DNA from: JAHRAW01 sp965203265
Lineage (GTDB): Bacteria > Pseudomonadota > Gammaproteobacteria > Arenicellales > Poriferihabitantaceae
Reading direction: 5' to 3'
NCBI GenBank assembly: GCA_965203265.1
Contig: CBDBBV010000002.1
Span: 744,001-808,000, forward strand
DNA length: 64,000 bases
The stretch's first letter is position 1. Each line of letters starts with the position of its first letter. Below are positions 1-9,052 of this stretch, one piece after another. Position numbers and translations under genes: made by a program. Below the pieces are notes generated by a model. The model was not told the DNA's origin, did not search any database, and saw only the letters and a list, made by a program, of their open reading frames with translations.

Positions 1-55
1 CAGTCGAATCCGTGAGCGCCGCGCGCCGACTGCAACCAGAGTAAATGGGAGAAAA

Positions 56-1336
56 ATGCTTGATTCGAAGCAATTGAGACAGGGCATGAGGCAGATCGCC
101 GAGGTGCTGAAAACCCGCAATTACCACCTCGATGTGGCGAGATTGGATGCGCTGGAGCAGTGCAGACAGACTCACCAGCAGGAAACCGAGTCCCTTCAGG
201 CCGAACGCAATCGCACCGCCAAGGCCATCGGCGCGGCCAAGGCGAAGGGCGAGGATGCCGGAGAATTGCTCGAGGCGGCCGCCTCGCTGGGGGAACGGTT
301 GAAGGCCAGCCAGTCGGCGTTGCACGAGGTGCAGGCGCAGTTGCACCAACTGCTGAGCGAAATCCCCAATCTGCCTCACGACAGCGTGCCGTCGGGTGTG
401 GACGAAAACGACAATGCGGAAGTACGCAGCTGGGGCGCGCCGAGGGAATTCGAATTCGCGCCGCGCGATCACGTGGATCTGGGCGGCGATCTGGGCATGA
501 TGGACTATGACGCCGCCGCCGGGCTCTCCGGTGCGCGCTTCGTGGTGTTGCGCGGCGCCCTCGCCCGGCTGCATCGCGCCCTCGCCCAGTTCATGCTCGA
601 CCTGCATGTGCGCGAGCACGGCTACGAGGAGACCATCGTGCCGGTGCTGGTGAAGCCGGAAATCCTGTACGGCACCGGGCAGCTGCCGAAATTCGCCGAT
701 GACCAATTCGCCACGCAGGGCGACCCGTCGTATTACCTCACCCCCACGGCGGAAGTGCCGCTGACCAATCTGGTCGCCGGGCGCATCGTCGATCCGGCGG
801 AGCTGCCCCTGCAAAAAGTCGCCCATACCCTGTGTTTCCGCCGGGAAGCGGGTTCCTACGGCAAGGACACTCGCGGCATGATCCGCCAGCACCAGTTCGA
901 GAAAGTGGAATTGGTGCACATCGTCGAGCCGGCGCAGTCATATGCGGCGTTGGAGGCGTTGACCGGCCACGCCGAAGCGGTGTTGCGGAAGCTGGAGTTG
1001 CCGTATCGCGTGCTGACTCTGTGCAGCGGCGACATGGGCTTTGCCGCCGCCAAGACCTACGATCTCGAGGTGTGGATTCCGAGCCAGCAGCGCTATCGGG
1101 AGATTTCATCGTGCAGTAATTGCGAGGCGTTTCAGGCGCGGCGCATGAAGGCGCGTTGGCGCAATCCCGCCAGCGGCAAGCCGGAGCCGCTGCATACCCT
1201 CAACGGCTCCGGCGTGGCGGTGGGGCGCGCGCTGGTGGCGGTGATGGAGAACTATCAGAATGCGGACGGCAGCATTGCCGTGCCCACGGTGCTGGCGCCC
1301 TACATGAGCGGGTGCGCCGAAATCCGCCGCCCGTGA
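56..1336 (+). CDS. serS: Seryl-tRNA synthetase
   Basis: Class II aminoacyl-tRNA synthetase that charges tRNA-Ser (and tRNA-Sec where present) with serine in the cytoplasm. The 426-residue length is normal for the family. Residues 1 to about 110 form the long helical tRNA-binding arm, rich in Glu/Gln/Arg/Lys. The catalytic core follows, with motif 2 around FRREAGSYGKDTRG and motif 3 around GSGVAVGRALVAVMENYQ near the C-terminus. The ATG is preceded by GGGAGAAAA, a good ribosome binding site. The gene is complete and converges on the desaturase gene. The identification is secure. Confidence 0.98.
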   Translation: MLDSKQLRQGMRQIAEVLKTRNYHLDVARLDALEQCRQTHQQETESLQAERNRTAKAIGAAKAKGEDAGELLEAAASLGERLKASQSALHEVQAQLHQLLSEIPNLPHDSVPSGVDENDNAEVRSWGAPREFEFAPRDHVDLGGDLGMMDYDAAAGLSGARFVVLRGALARLHRALAQFMLDLHVREHGYEETIVPVLVKPEILYGTGQLPKFADDQFATQGDPSYYLTPTAEVPLTNLVAGRIVDPAELPLQKVAHTLCFRREAGSYGKDTRGMIRQHQFEKVELVHIVEPAQSYAALEALTGHAEAVLRKLELPYRVLTLCSGDMGFAAAKTYDLEVWIPSQQRYREISSCSNCEAFQARRMKARWRNPASGKPEPLHTLNGSGVAVGRALVAVMENYQNADGSIAVPTVLAPYMSGCAEIRRP

Positions 1337-1365
1337 TTTTTATCGGCGCGGATAACGGTGGTGCG

Positions 1366-2289
1366 CTACTTCGGCGGAAAGGGATGCGGCGGGGCGGCCA
1401 CGGGCTTGAACAGGTGCTTTAGCCAATCCATATAGCCGCGATAGACGAAATGCCCGTTGCCGGCGAGATAGCGTTCGCGGTTGCGGTGGTATTCCCGTTT
1501 CAGCCGATACCACGGCATTTTCGGGTTGGCGTGGTGGACGGCGTGAAAGTTGTTGTTCAGAAACAGAATTTGCCAGAACAGGCAGGACTCCATGATGACC
1601 GTCCGCTCCGCCGTGGCCGCGCGCGGCCGATGTTCGAAATAGGAGCGCAGCAACAACAGCGAGTGCGACAGATAAGCGATCCCCAGATACTGCCACGGGG
1701 GGATGTGAAACCAGCGGTCGGCGAGGACGACGATCGCGCCCGCCAGCGTGAAATGGAGGAAATACGGGGCGATGGCGATGGCCGCCCCGTTGGGTCGGCG
1801 CAGGTCGCGACCGATTTGCCCGATCAATTTGCCCAAGGCGATGCCGGGGCCGAACGCCATGCGTCCGGCGAGGGTCATGTTGACCCAGGCCAGCGCGCGC
1901 CCCGCCGGGCTTTTTTCGCGCCATCTGGCGGGGTGGGTGAAAAAACTCTCGGGGTCGATGTCGGGCAGGGTGATGTGGTCGTTGCGATGGTGTTTCAGGT
2001 GGGAGAGTTTGAAGGTGGTATACGGCACCAGGAGCGAGAGCGGCAGCTGCGCGAACAGGTCGTTGAACCAGCCGATTCGGGTTGGATGGCCGTGCAGAAT
2101 TTCATGGCAGATGGAACTGTGCCAAGTCAGCGTCAGCAACAATAACGGGGCGGCCAGCGCCGGCCCCAGGGACTGATAGTTGCGGAGCAGGAGCAGCCAT
2201 GCCAGATGGACGAGAAATATCACCAGCCAGGTCGGCCATTCGAATTCGGTCGTGCCGTGCGGTATTTCGGCTGAGTCGGTGTGCGCCAA
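1366..2289 (-). CDS. Membrane fatty acid desaturase
   Basis: Integral-membrane di-iron desaturase/hydroxylase of 307 residues. Three histidine boxes are visible: HEILHG (HExxHG type), HLKHH (HxxHH type) and HAVHH near residue 250. They lie between hydrophobic segments that would form two transmembrane pairs, for example around residues 20-55 and 185-215. Such enzymes introduce double bonds into acyl chains or act on related lipids or carotenoids; the exact substrate cannot be read from sequence. It is convergent with serS and divergent from the methyltransferase gene, so it is probably transcribed alone. Confidence 0.85.
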   Translation of the reverse strand: MAHTDSAEIPHGTTEFEWPTWLVIFLVHLAWLLLLRNYQSLGPALAAPLLLLTLTWHSSICHEILHGHPTRIGWFNDLFAQLPLSLLVPYTTFKLSHLKHHRNDHITLPDIDPESFFTHPARWREKSPAGRALAWVNMTLAGRMAFGPGIALGKLIGQIGRDLRRPNGAAIAIAPYFLHFTLAGAIVVLADRWFHIPPWQYLGIAYLSHSLLLLRSYFEHRPRAATAERTVIMESCLFWQILFLNNNFHAVHHANPKMPWYRLKREYHRNRERYLAGNGHFVYRGYMDWLKHLFKPVAAPPHPFPPK

Positions 2290-2360
2290 CTGATTGATCT
2301 CCCTCTTTTTCCGCCCGTGCTTGGGGCATTGCGTTGAACAGGATTATGTTGGAAGGTCGG

Positions 2361-2389
2361 TTGACACTTAATAAAATCCGCGTTGATAT
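2361..2389 (+). promoter_or_regulatory. Candidate sigma-70 promoter for the MttB-family gene
   Basis: TTGACA at 2361-2366, a 17-bp AT-rich spacer and TGATAT at 2384-2389. The region between the divergent desaturase and methyltransferase genes (2290-2521) is locally AT-rich compared with its flanks. A start near 2396 would give a leader of about 125 nt. Seen by eye only. Confidence 0.5.
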
Positions 2390-2521
2390 TGATAAACTAC
2401 TGTTTTCAAAATACCACATGTTTTTGATGCGCGACCCGTGTCGCCGTTGCCGGCGGCCAGTATGGTTCGCCATTCCCATTTTCCATTTTCCACTTTCCTA
2501 CTAGGCAGGTAGACCACGACC

Positions 2522-4042
2522 ATGAGCAGACGCAGCCGCCGCAACAAAACCAAACCCGAATTCTCGCTGACGCAGCCGCCGCCGCGCCAACTGCGCAATC
2601 CCTACGCGCCCATCGAGGTGTTGAGCGAGGAGGCGCTGGCGTTGGTGCACGACGGCTCCATGCGCATTCTCGAGCAGATCGGTTTGGAGATCGTCAACGA
2701 CGAAGCGCGCGCGATACTGTGCAAGCACGGCGCCAGCGTGGATGAGCGCACCGGCTATGTCCGCTTCGATCGCGATCGGTTGATGGAAGCCATCGCCACG
2801 GTTCCGCCCGAATTCACCATGCACGCGCGCAATCCGCAGTTCAACTCGGTGCACGGCGGCAACCACATCAATTTCACCATCGTCTCCAGCCCGCCCAACT
2901 GCTCGGATCTGGAGCACGGTCGGCGCACCGGAAATTTCGAGGACTATTGCAAATTCCTCAAACTCGGCCAGACCTTCAACGCGGTTTCCATGCTGTCGGG
3001 CTATCCGGTCGAGCCGATCGATCTGCCGGTGCACACCCGCCATCTGGACGCCAACTTGGCCTTCATCACCCTGACCGACAAACCGTGGCATGTATACAGC
3101 CTCGGCGGCGACTCGATAGAGGACGGCGTGGAGATGATTTGCATCGCCCGCGGCATCGACAAGGCGCAACTGCTGCGCGAGCCGAGCATCATGACCGTGG
3201 TGAACACCAATTCGCCGCTGAAGGTGGATCAGAATATGCTGGACGGCGCCATGTTGATGGCGCGCCATGGCCAGCCGGTGGTGGTAACCCCGTTCACTCT
3301 GGCCGGGGCGATGAGCCCGATCACTCTGGCCGGCGCGCTGGCGCAGCAGAATGCGGAGGCGCTGGGGGTCATTGCGCTCACCCAGATGGTCAATCCCGGC
3401 GCGCCGGTGATGTACGGCGGCTTTACCTCCAATGTGGATATGAAGTCCGGCTCCCCCGCCTTCGGTACGCCGGAATACGCCAAGGCGGTGCTGGCGGGCG
3501 GACAACTGGCGCGGCATTACCGCATTCCCTATCGCACTTCCAATGTGAACGCCTCGAATTGCGTCGACGCGCAGGCCGCGTGGGAATCCGAGATGTCCTT
3601 GTGGAGCGCGGTGATGGCCTACGGCAACCTGATCAAGCACAGCGGAGGGTGGCTGGAGGGCGGCCTGTGCGCCTCCTTCGAGAAACTCATCATTGATATG
3701 GAAATGGTGCAAATGATGGCCGAAACCCTGCAACCCATCGAGGTCGATGAGGCCAGTCTGGCGCTGGATGCCATCCGTGAGGTCGGTGCCGGCGGGCATT
3801 TCTTCGCCAGTGCCCACACCATGGCGCGCTATCAGGACGCCTTCTACGCCCCCATCGTTTCCGACTGGAGCAACTTCGAGACTTGGCAGGAGAACGGCGA
3901 AATGACCGCAGCCCAGCGCGCCAACTCGCTCTATCGGGAAATCCTCGAACACTACGAGCCGCCGCCCCTGGAGGCCGGCATTCGCGAGGAACTCGAAGAA
4001 TTTGTGGCGAGACGCCGCAAGGAGATCAAGCCGCGCTGGTGA
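2522..4042 (+). CDS. Trimethylamine methyltransferase (MttB/MtgB) family protein
   Basis: A 506-residue protein of the COG5598 MttB superfamily, whose known members transfer a methyl group from quaternary or tertiary amines (trimethylamine, glycine betaine) to a corrinoid protein. The reading frame has no internal TAG, so this is the non-pyrrolysine type, which in characterised cases acts on betaine-like compounds. The body has the family's glycine-rich TIM-barrel pattern (for example TPFTLAGAMSPITLAGALAQ) and a typical C-terminal tail. No corrinoid protein or reactivase gene is visible nearby, so the methyl acceptor is unknown. Its stop overlaps the GTG start of the XRE regulator, indicating co-transcription. 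Confidence 0.85.
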   Translation: MSRRSRRNKTKPEFSLTQPPPRQLRNPYAPIEVLSEEALALVHDGSMRILEQIGLEIVNDEARAILCKHGASVDERTGYVRFDRDRLMEAIATVPPEFTMHARNPQFNSVHGGNHINFTIVSSPPNCSDLEHGRRTGNFEDYCKFLKLGQTFNAVSMLSGYPVEPIDLPVHTRHLDANLAFITLTDKPWHVYSLGGDSIEDGVEMICIARGIDKAQLLREPSIMTVVNTNSPLKVDQNMLDGAMLMARHGQPVVVTPFTLAGAMSPITLAGALAQQNAEALGVIALTQMVNPGAPVMYGGFTSNVDMKSGSPAFGTPEYAKAVLAGGQLARHYRIPYRTSNVNASNCVDAQAAWESEMSLWSAVMAYGNLIKHSGGWLEGGLCASFEKLIIDMEMVQMMAETLQPIEVDEASLALDAIREVGAGGHFFASAHTMARYQDAFYAPIVSDWSNFETWQENGEMTAAQRANSLYREILEHYEPPPLEAGIREELEEFVARRRKEIKPRW

Positions 4043-4896
4043 GATACGCCAAGAGAGTCAACCTGTTTCGCCAGCGGATTCGCCAAGTCATCGCGCAAAG
4101 CGGCTTGAGCCATTCGAGATTTGCCGCCTCCATCGGGGTGGATCGCTCGACCCTGTCGCAACTCCTGTCGCCCACCGCGCCGCGCCTGCCGCGAGCCGAC
4201 ACCCTCGCCGCCGTCGCGGAGAAACACCATGCCAGCATAGACTGGCTGCTGGGGCTGACGCACAGCGGCCACATCGACGCGCAACTGCTCACCGATCCCC
4301 TCGAATTCGAGGACTTTTCCCGCGCCTCGGTCAACGAGAAAATTCTCGGATGGCACCGCGAGGCCGGCAGCCACAAGGTGCGCCATGTACCGGCCATGCT
4401 GCCCGATCTGCTGAAGACGGCGGATGTTGCCGTCTACGAATTCCGCAGTTATGGAGTCGAGCGCACCGAGCAGAGCATCCGCGACACGCAGGTTCTGCTG
4501 GCGCGCCAGCGTCTCGAGGAAATGGAAATGGAGGTGTGCCAGTCCACGCAGGACATTCGCGGTTTCGCTCGCGGCGAGGGCATCTGGCGCGGCCTGCCGA
4601 AATCGGTGCGCGCGGCGCAGCTCGAGCACATGGTCGCGCTGCTGGATGAACTCTATCCGCGTTTTCGCTGGTTCCTGTTCGATGGGCGCGAGGCGTATAC
4701 CGCCGCATTCACCATTTTCGGGCCGTTGCGCGTCGTGGTGTTCATCGGCCAGACCTATCTGGTGCTCAACAGCAGCGAACACATCGGCCTATTCGCCGGA
4801 CGATTCGACGAATTGATCCGCTTGGCCGTGGTGCAACCTCACGAAGTCGCCGCTCACATCCGCGAACTCATCGCCACCGATCTGGCGAGATCCTAG
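4039..4896 (+). CDS. XRE-family helix-turn-helix transcriptional regulator
   Basis: A 285-residue regulator with an N-terminal HTH (about residues 8-60: RIRQVIAQSGLSHSRFAASI then VDRSTLSQLLS). A long C-terminal domain of unknown ligand follows, apparently alpha/beta and ending in a conserved-looking hydrophobic stretch (RVVVFIGQTYLVLNS). The start is chosen as GTG at 4039 because it forms a GTGA overlap with the upstream methyltransferase stop and puts the HTH at the N-terminus. The longer reading frame extends back into the upstream gene. Translational coupling suggests it controls the methylated-amine cluster; this is inference. Confidence 0.8.
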   Translation: MRYAKRVNLFRQRIRQVIAQSGLSHSRFAASIGVDRSTLSQLLSPTAPRLPRADTLAAVAEKHHASIDWLLGLTHSGHIDAQLLTDPLEFEDFSRASVNEKILGWHREAGSHKVRHVPAMLPDLLKTADVAVYEFRSYGVERTEQSIRDTQVLLARQRLEEMEMEVCQSTQDIRGFARGEGIWRGLPKSVRAAQLEHMVALLDELYPRFRWFLFDGREAYTAAFTIFGPLRVVVFIGQTYLVLNSSEHIGLFAGRFDELIRLAVVQPHEVAAHIRELIATDLARS

Positions 4897-5019
4897 GAAA
4901 TCCGCCATTGGCGGCGCGATCCGTGTATACTACCGGCATCCAGCGACGATGAAACCGCGAACCGGCGGGAATTTCATCATATCGACAACCGCAACATACA
5001 ATGCTTTGAGGGCATACCC

Positions 5020-5763
5020 ATGATCATCTATCCGGACATCGAATTGCACAACGGCCAATGCGTCAATCTCAAGCACGGCAGCATTGCAGATCCCAAAATT
5101 TTCGACATCGATCCCCTCGATGCGGCTAAACAATTCGAGCAAGCCGGGGCGGAATGGTTGCATATAGTCGATCTGAGCAACGTTTTCGAGGAAGGAGAGA
5201 GCAATAGCGAAATCATTCGCGAGATCATTCGGCGATCGAATATTCCGGTACAGGTGGGCGGCGGTATCCGCTCCGCCAGCATCATCGACGGATGGCTTGA
5301 AGATGGCGCCGAGCGGGTGGTAATCGGCACCATTGCGGTGTCCGATCCGTGGCTGGTGGATGAAGCCTGCGCCCGTCATCCGGACAAAATCGTCATCAGC
5401 ATCGACGCCCGAGGCGGCAAGGCGGTGTCTCACGGCTGGAAACACACCTCCACCTTCAGCGCGCTGGAAATGGCTCAGCGATTCGAGCAAGCAGGCGTTG
5501 CCGGAATCATCTACACAGACATCGACCGCTACGACGACCTGCCCGAAAGCAGTATGGCCAACACCACGCAAATGGCCACAGATCTGCAGTGCCCGGTGAT
5601 TTCCAGCGGCACCGTGCGCGATCTGGACGATGTTTCCATGTTGTCCCAGTTGCCCAACATCGCCGGAGCGGTGATCGGTTGGGCGCTTTTCACCGAGACT
5701 CTCACGCTGGAAGACGCTTTGGCAGTCGCTCGGCAGAAGACCACCAAAGCCGATTTCATCTGA
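5020..5763 (+). CDS. HisA-like TIM-barrel protein (divergent)
   Basis: A 247-residue beta/alpha barrel of the HisA/HisF family. HisA isomerises ProFAR in histidine biosynthesis. The conserved QVGGGIR segment and a second acidic site in ISIDARGG are present. However, the N-terminal catalytic Asp of HisA aligns with Glu8 here (PDIELHNG), the second phosphate loop reads SSGT rather than SSGG, and the last one reads IGWAL rather than VGRAL. No other his gene is nearby. It is therefore better called a HisA-like paralog, possibly with a different substrate, than hisA. GAGGG lies upstream of the ATG. Confidence 0.75.
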   Translation: MIIYPDIELHNGQCVNLKHGSIADPKIFDIDPLDAAKQFEQAGAEWLHIVDLSNVFEEGESNSEIIREIIRRSNIPVQVGGGIRSASIIDGWLEDGAERVVIGTIAVSDPWLVDEACARHPDKIVISIDARGGKAVSHGWKHTSTFSALEMAQRFEQAGVAGIIYTDIDRYDDLPESSMANTTQMATDLQCPVISSGTVRDLDDVSMLSQLPNIAGAVIGWALFTETLTLEDALAVARQKTTKADFI

Positions 5764-5780
5764 GTGGGGTGGAGCGGAGT

Positions 5781-5806
5781 GGTGCGCGCCCGAAGTGGAG
5801 CGCACC
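5781..5806. other. Inverted repeat between convergent genes
   Basis: GGTGCGC at 5781-5787 and its exact complement GCGCACC at 5800-5806 enclose a 12-nt loop, just after the HisA-like stop. No U-run follows on either strand, so intrinsic termination is uncertain. Confidence 0.35.
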
Positions 5807-5869
5807 CGCCGCTGCCATCGTCGCCGTTTGCGGCGTGCGGCAATTTCGCTACGTTTGCTTTTCCCTTCT

Positions 5870-5917
5870 CGTTTCCGCTTCGGTTTCCGTTCCCGCTTCC
5901 TCTTCCTATGCCTCTTC
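5870..5917. repeat. Imperfect 6-bp polypyrimidine tandem repeat
   Basis: Eight consecutive hexamers of the pattern CGTTTC/CGCTTC/GGTTTC/CGTTCC/CGCTTC/CTCTTC/CTATGC/CTCTTC run into the stop codon of the HAD gene (minus strand). On the other strand the tract is purine-only over most of its length. Confidence 0.6.
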
Positions 5918-6611
5918 AGTACGCCGGCAGACCGTAGTTTTGCGGCACAAATTCCCGCAACGAACCGAGGATCGCCTCGGCACCCGCATAGCGCGACTTG
6001 TCCATGTTCGGATCGGGCACGGCGATCACCCGCATATTCGCGGCGAGACCGGCCGCAAGCCCCGCCGGAGAATCCTCGAATACCAGCGTCGAATCCGGCG
6101 CGGCGCCAAGCCGATCTGCGGCCACTCGAAAGATGTCCGGCGCCGGTTTGCCGCGCGCCACCGCCGGGTCGTCGCCGCTGACCACCGCATCGAACAGCGC
6201 GAACCAATCTGCGTGTCGGGTGATCTTCAGGTCGAACAAGTCGCGGCTCGAGCTGGTCGCCACCGCCATTTGGATGTGGTGGCGGTGCAGGTGGCGCACC
6301 AACTTTTCCGCGCCGGGGAGGGCTTCGCAGGCGGCGAAATTGCGCCGCAACAGGTCGTCTCGCTCCGCCAGATATTCTTCCGCGCTGATGGGCAAATTCA
6401 GAGCCTGCACGAGATAGCGGGCGGAATCCAACGCTGGGCGCCCGATCATGTTGCCCTTGTATCGCCAATCGAACACCTTGCCGAAGCGCCCGACGATCCG
6501 GCTGGTTACCGCCGTGTAGATGGTCTCGGTGTCGAGCAGCAACCCGTCCACATCGAACAGCACCTGAGTAACGGGTGTAACGGCGGCTCGATCATCCCGG
6601 CGCGGCGGCAC
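5916..6611 (-). CDS. HAD-superfamily phosphatase/phosphoglucomutase-like hydrolase
   Basis: A 231-residue haloacid-dehalogenase hydrolase with a cap domain. Motif I is LFDVDGLLLDTE near the N-terminus, motif II VATSSS, motif III the Lys in RGKPAPDIF, and motif IV VFEDSPAGLAAG. This is the pattern of beta-phosphoglucomutase/phosphoglycolate-phosphatase-like enzymes, and related eukaryotic proteins dephosphorylate pseudouridine 5'-phosphate. The open frame continues far upstream without a stop, but only the part from GTG 6611 is HAD. That GTG lies 11 nt downstream of the FAD-GcvT gene stop, so the two are probably co-transcribed. The substrate is unknown. Confidence 0.8.
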   Translation of the reverse strand: MPPRRDDRAAVTPVTQVLFDVDGLLLDTETIYTAVTSRIVGRFGKVFDWRYKGNMIGRPALDSARYLVQALNLPISAEEYLAERDDLLRRNFAACEALPGAEKLVRHLHRHHIQMAVATSSSRDLFDLKITRHADWFALFDAVVSGDDPAVARGKPAPDIFRVAADRLGAAPDSTLVFEDSPAGLAAGLAANMRVIAVPDPNMDKSRYAGAEAILGSLREFVPQNYGLPAY

Positions 6612-6622
6612 GGTCAGCCCGC

Positions 6623-9052
6623 TCACTGCTTCATTCGGCTGCCCGACGGGTCGTACAGCGGTTGCGCCGTCAGTGTCGCCGGATGCAATGCGCCGAGCAT
6701 CTCCACCTCGAATTGCTGCCCGTGGATCGCCACCTCGGCGGGCACATAGCCGAGGGCGACGCTTTTCCGGCAGTGATGGGCGTAGCCGCCGGAGGTTACA
6801 TAGCCGACACATTCCCCGTTGTGGAAGATGGCCTCGTCTCGGCAGGCATCGATGTCGTCGGTATCGACCACCAGCGTGACCAGTTTCTTCTCGACTCCCT
6901 TTCGTAGTTGTTCGAGGAGCGCGGCGCGACCGACGAAATCCGCCCCCTTGTCCTGCTCGACGAAGCGCGCCAGCCCGGCCTCCACGGCGTTGAAATTCGG
7001 GCGATAGTCCAGCGTCCACACTCCCCAGCTCTTCTCCAGCCGCAGGGACATCTGCGCACGCGCGCCGTACAGCCGCAGCCCCAAGTCCGCGCCGGCCGCC
7101 TCGATGGCCTCGAATAGTTTCAACTGATAGGGCGGGGCGCAATGGATTTCATAGCCGAGTTCGCCGGAAAACGAGATCCGCGCCATGATCGCCGGAATGC
7201 CACCCACCGAAGCGCGGCGGACGGCGAGGAAGGGGAATGTGCGGTTGGAGACATCCTCGCGGGTGATGCGCGCCAGCAACTCGCGGGCGTTGGGGCCGGC
7301 TATCGCCAAGCCGTGGTAGGCATCCGAGGCGTTGCGGTAGTGAACGCCGCTGGCCGGCAAGTGCGCTTCGAACCAACGCCGGTGCATTTCCTGCGCGGCG
7401 CCGGAGGCGAACAGCATGAATGAATCGTCCTGCAGACGCGCCACCGACAGGTCGCCGTAGAGACGGCCCCTGGGGGTCAGCATCGGCGTAAGCGCCAGCC
7501 GTCCGCGCGGCGGCAGCCGGTTCGCCAGCATGGTGTCGAGAAATTCTTCCGCCCCGGGCCCGCTGAATTCGTGCTTGGCAAAATTGGCGATTTCCATGGC
7601 GCCGACCTGTTCCCGCACCGCCTGCACTTCGGCGGCGACGAAGGGGAATGCGTTGGAGCGCCGCAGAGTCGGGGTTTCCTCGGCGTTGTGCGGGGAGTCG
7701 GCGAACCACAAGGCGCTTTCCAAGCCGAATCCGGCGCCCATGACCGCGCCCTTGCCGATCAGCCGGTCGTACAGGGAGGTGGTTTTCCAGCGGCGGCCCA
7801 GGGGCAATTCCTCATTGGGATAGCTGATGCGGAATCGCCGGGTGTAGTTTTCCGCGGCCTTGATGGTGCCGTATTCGCCGGTGGCGAATTCGCCGAAGCG
7901 GGCGATGTCCATGGCCCACACATCCACCGAAGGCTCGCCCTCGGTGATCCATTCGGCCAAGCACAATCCGACTCCACCGGCCTGACAGAACCCCGCCATC
8001 ACGCCCACCGCCGCCCAGTAGTTTTCCATGCCCGGCACCGGCCCGATCATGGGATTGCCGTCCGGGCCGAAGGAGAATGGCCCATTGACCACGTTCTTGA
8101 TGCCGGCGCGCCCCAGCGCCGGAATGCGCTCGAACGCGAGTGCCAGACGGCTCGACACCCGATCGAGGTCGGGTTCGAGCAATTCATGGCCGAATTCCAA
8201 GGGCGTGCCGGCCACCATCCACGGCGTCGCCTCGGGCTCGTAAGTGCCGAGCAGCATACCGTGGTGCTCTTGCCGAAAGTAGAGATTGGCCTCGTAGTCG
8301 ATGCCGCAGGGCAGCTCGCGCTCGGCCTGTTCGATCTCCGCGATGGTCTCGGTGATCAGGTAGTGGTGCTCCATGGGCTGCACCGGCAACTCCACCCCGG
8401 AAAGACGCCCCACCTCCCGCGCCCACAGGCCGGCGGCATTGATCAGCAGCTGCGCGTTGATGGTGCCGGCGGGGGTGACCACATCCCAGCTGCGATCGCT
8501 GCGTTGGCGAGTTTCCACCACCGGCATGCGGCAATGCCAGTTCGCCCCCAGCGCCTTGGCCGCCTTGGCGTAGGCGTAGGTAACGCCGGATGGGTCGATG
8601 TGGCCGTCCAGCGGATCGTACAGCGCACCGAGATAATGCTTCGGCTCCACCAGCGGGTGCATCTGCGCCACTTCCTCGGGGGTGATCAGTTCCTGATCGA
8701 GCCCCATGTAGCGCGCCTTGGAACGCTCCTGCTTGAGAAAGTCGAGCCGCTCGCGACTGGAGGCGAGATAAAACCCGCCGGTCTTGTGGTGGCCGACCGA
8801 CTGCCCCGACAGTTTTTCCAACTCCGGATAGAGGTTGATGGTGTAGCCCTGCAGCTTGGAAATGTTGGGGTCGGAGCTGATGGTGTGAATCTGCCCGGCG
8901 GCATGCCAGGACGAACCCGAGGTCAACTCGGAACGCTCCAGCAAAACCACCTCCTTCCAACCCATTTTGGCGAGATGAAACAAAACACTGCACCCGACCA
9001 CACCGCCACCGATGATGACCGCTCTGGCATGGGTTTCCAGAGGGGCGTTCAT
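6623..9052 (-). CDS. FAD-dependent dimethylglycine/sarcosine dehydrogenase-like protein with GcvT domain
   Basis: An 809-residue flavoenzyme. The N-terminal DAO domain has the dinucleotide fold GGGVVGCSVLFHLAKMGW and the SSWHAAGQ segment, whose His corresponds to the covalent FAD attachment site of dimethylglycine dehydrogenase. The C-terminal half is a GcvT/aminomethyltransferase domain (SFSGELGYEIH, SLRLEKSWG), which in this family passes the released one-carbon unit to tetrahydrofolate. It would act downstream of betaine or methylamine demethylation, consistent with the nearby MttB-family gene. ATG 9052 is preferred over the longer frame because it sits directly before the flavin fold. Confidence 0.88.
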   Translation of the reverse strand: MNAPLETHARAVIIGGGVVGCSVLFHLAKMGWKEVVLLERSELTSGSSWHAAGQIHTISSDPNISKLQGYTINLYPELEKLSGQSVGHHKTGGFYLASSRERLDFLKQERSKARYMGLDQELITPEEVAQMHPLVEPKHYLGALYDPLDGHIDPSGVTYAYAKAAKALGANWHCRMPVVETRQRSDRSWDVVTPAGTINAQLLINAAGLWAREVGRLSGVELPVQPMEHHYLITETIAEIEQAERELPCGIDYEANLYFRQEHHGMLLGTYEPEATPWMVAGTPLEFGHELLEPDLDRVSSRLALAFERIPALGRAGIKNVVNGPFSFGPDGNPMIGPVPGMENYWAAVGVMAGFCQAGGVGLCLAEWITEGEPSVDVWAMDIARFGEFATGEYGTIKAAENYTRRFRISYPNEELPLGRRWKTTSLYDRLIGKGAVMGAGFGLESALWFADSPHNAEETPTLRRSNAFPFVAAEVQAVREQVGAMEIANFAKHEFSGPGAEEFLDTMLANRLPPRGRLALTPMLTPRGRLYGDLSVARLQDDSFMLFASGAAQEMHRRWFEAHLPASGVHYRNASDAYHGLAIAGPNARELLARITREDVSNRTFPFLAVRRASVGGIPAIMARISFSGELGYEIHCAPPYQLKLFEAIEAAGADLGLRLYGARAQMSLRLEKSWGVWTLDYRPNFNAVEAGLARFVEQDKGADFVGRAALLEQLRKGVEKKLVTLVVDTDDIDACRDEAIFHNGECVGYVTSGGYAHHCRKSVALGYVPAEVAIHGQQFEVEMLGALHPATLTAQPLYDPSGSRMKQ

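Noticed and set aside
2522..4042. Pyrrolysine-containing trimethylamine methyltransferase
   Set aside because: The frame has no in-frame TAG, and no pylB/C/D/S or corrinoid protein gene is visible nearby.
5020..5763. Genuine hisA of histidine biosynthesis
   Set aside because: Changed catalytic and phosphate-binding residues and the absence of other his genes argue against it, though not conclusively.
4930..6468. 512-codon minus-strand frame with a Lys/Arg-rich stretch (RKRKRERKPKRKRE)
   Set aside because: It spans the antisense of the HisA-like gene and a different frame of the HAD gene. The basic stretch is just the translated hexamer repeat at 5870-5917.
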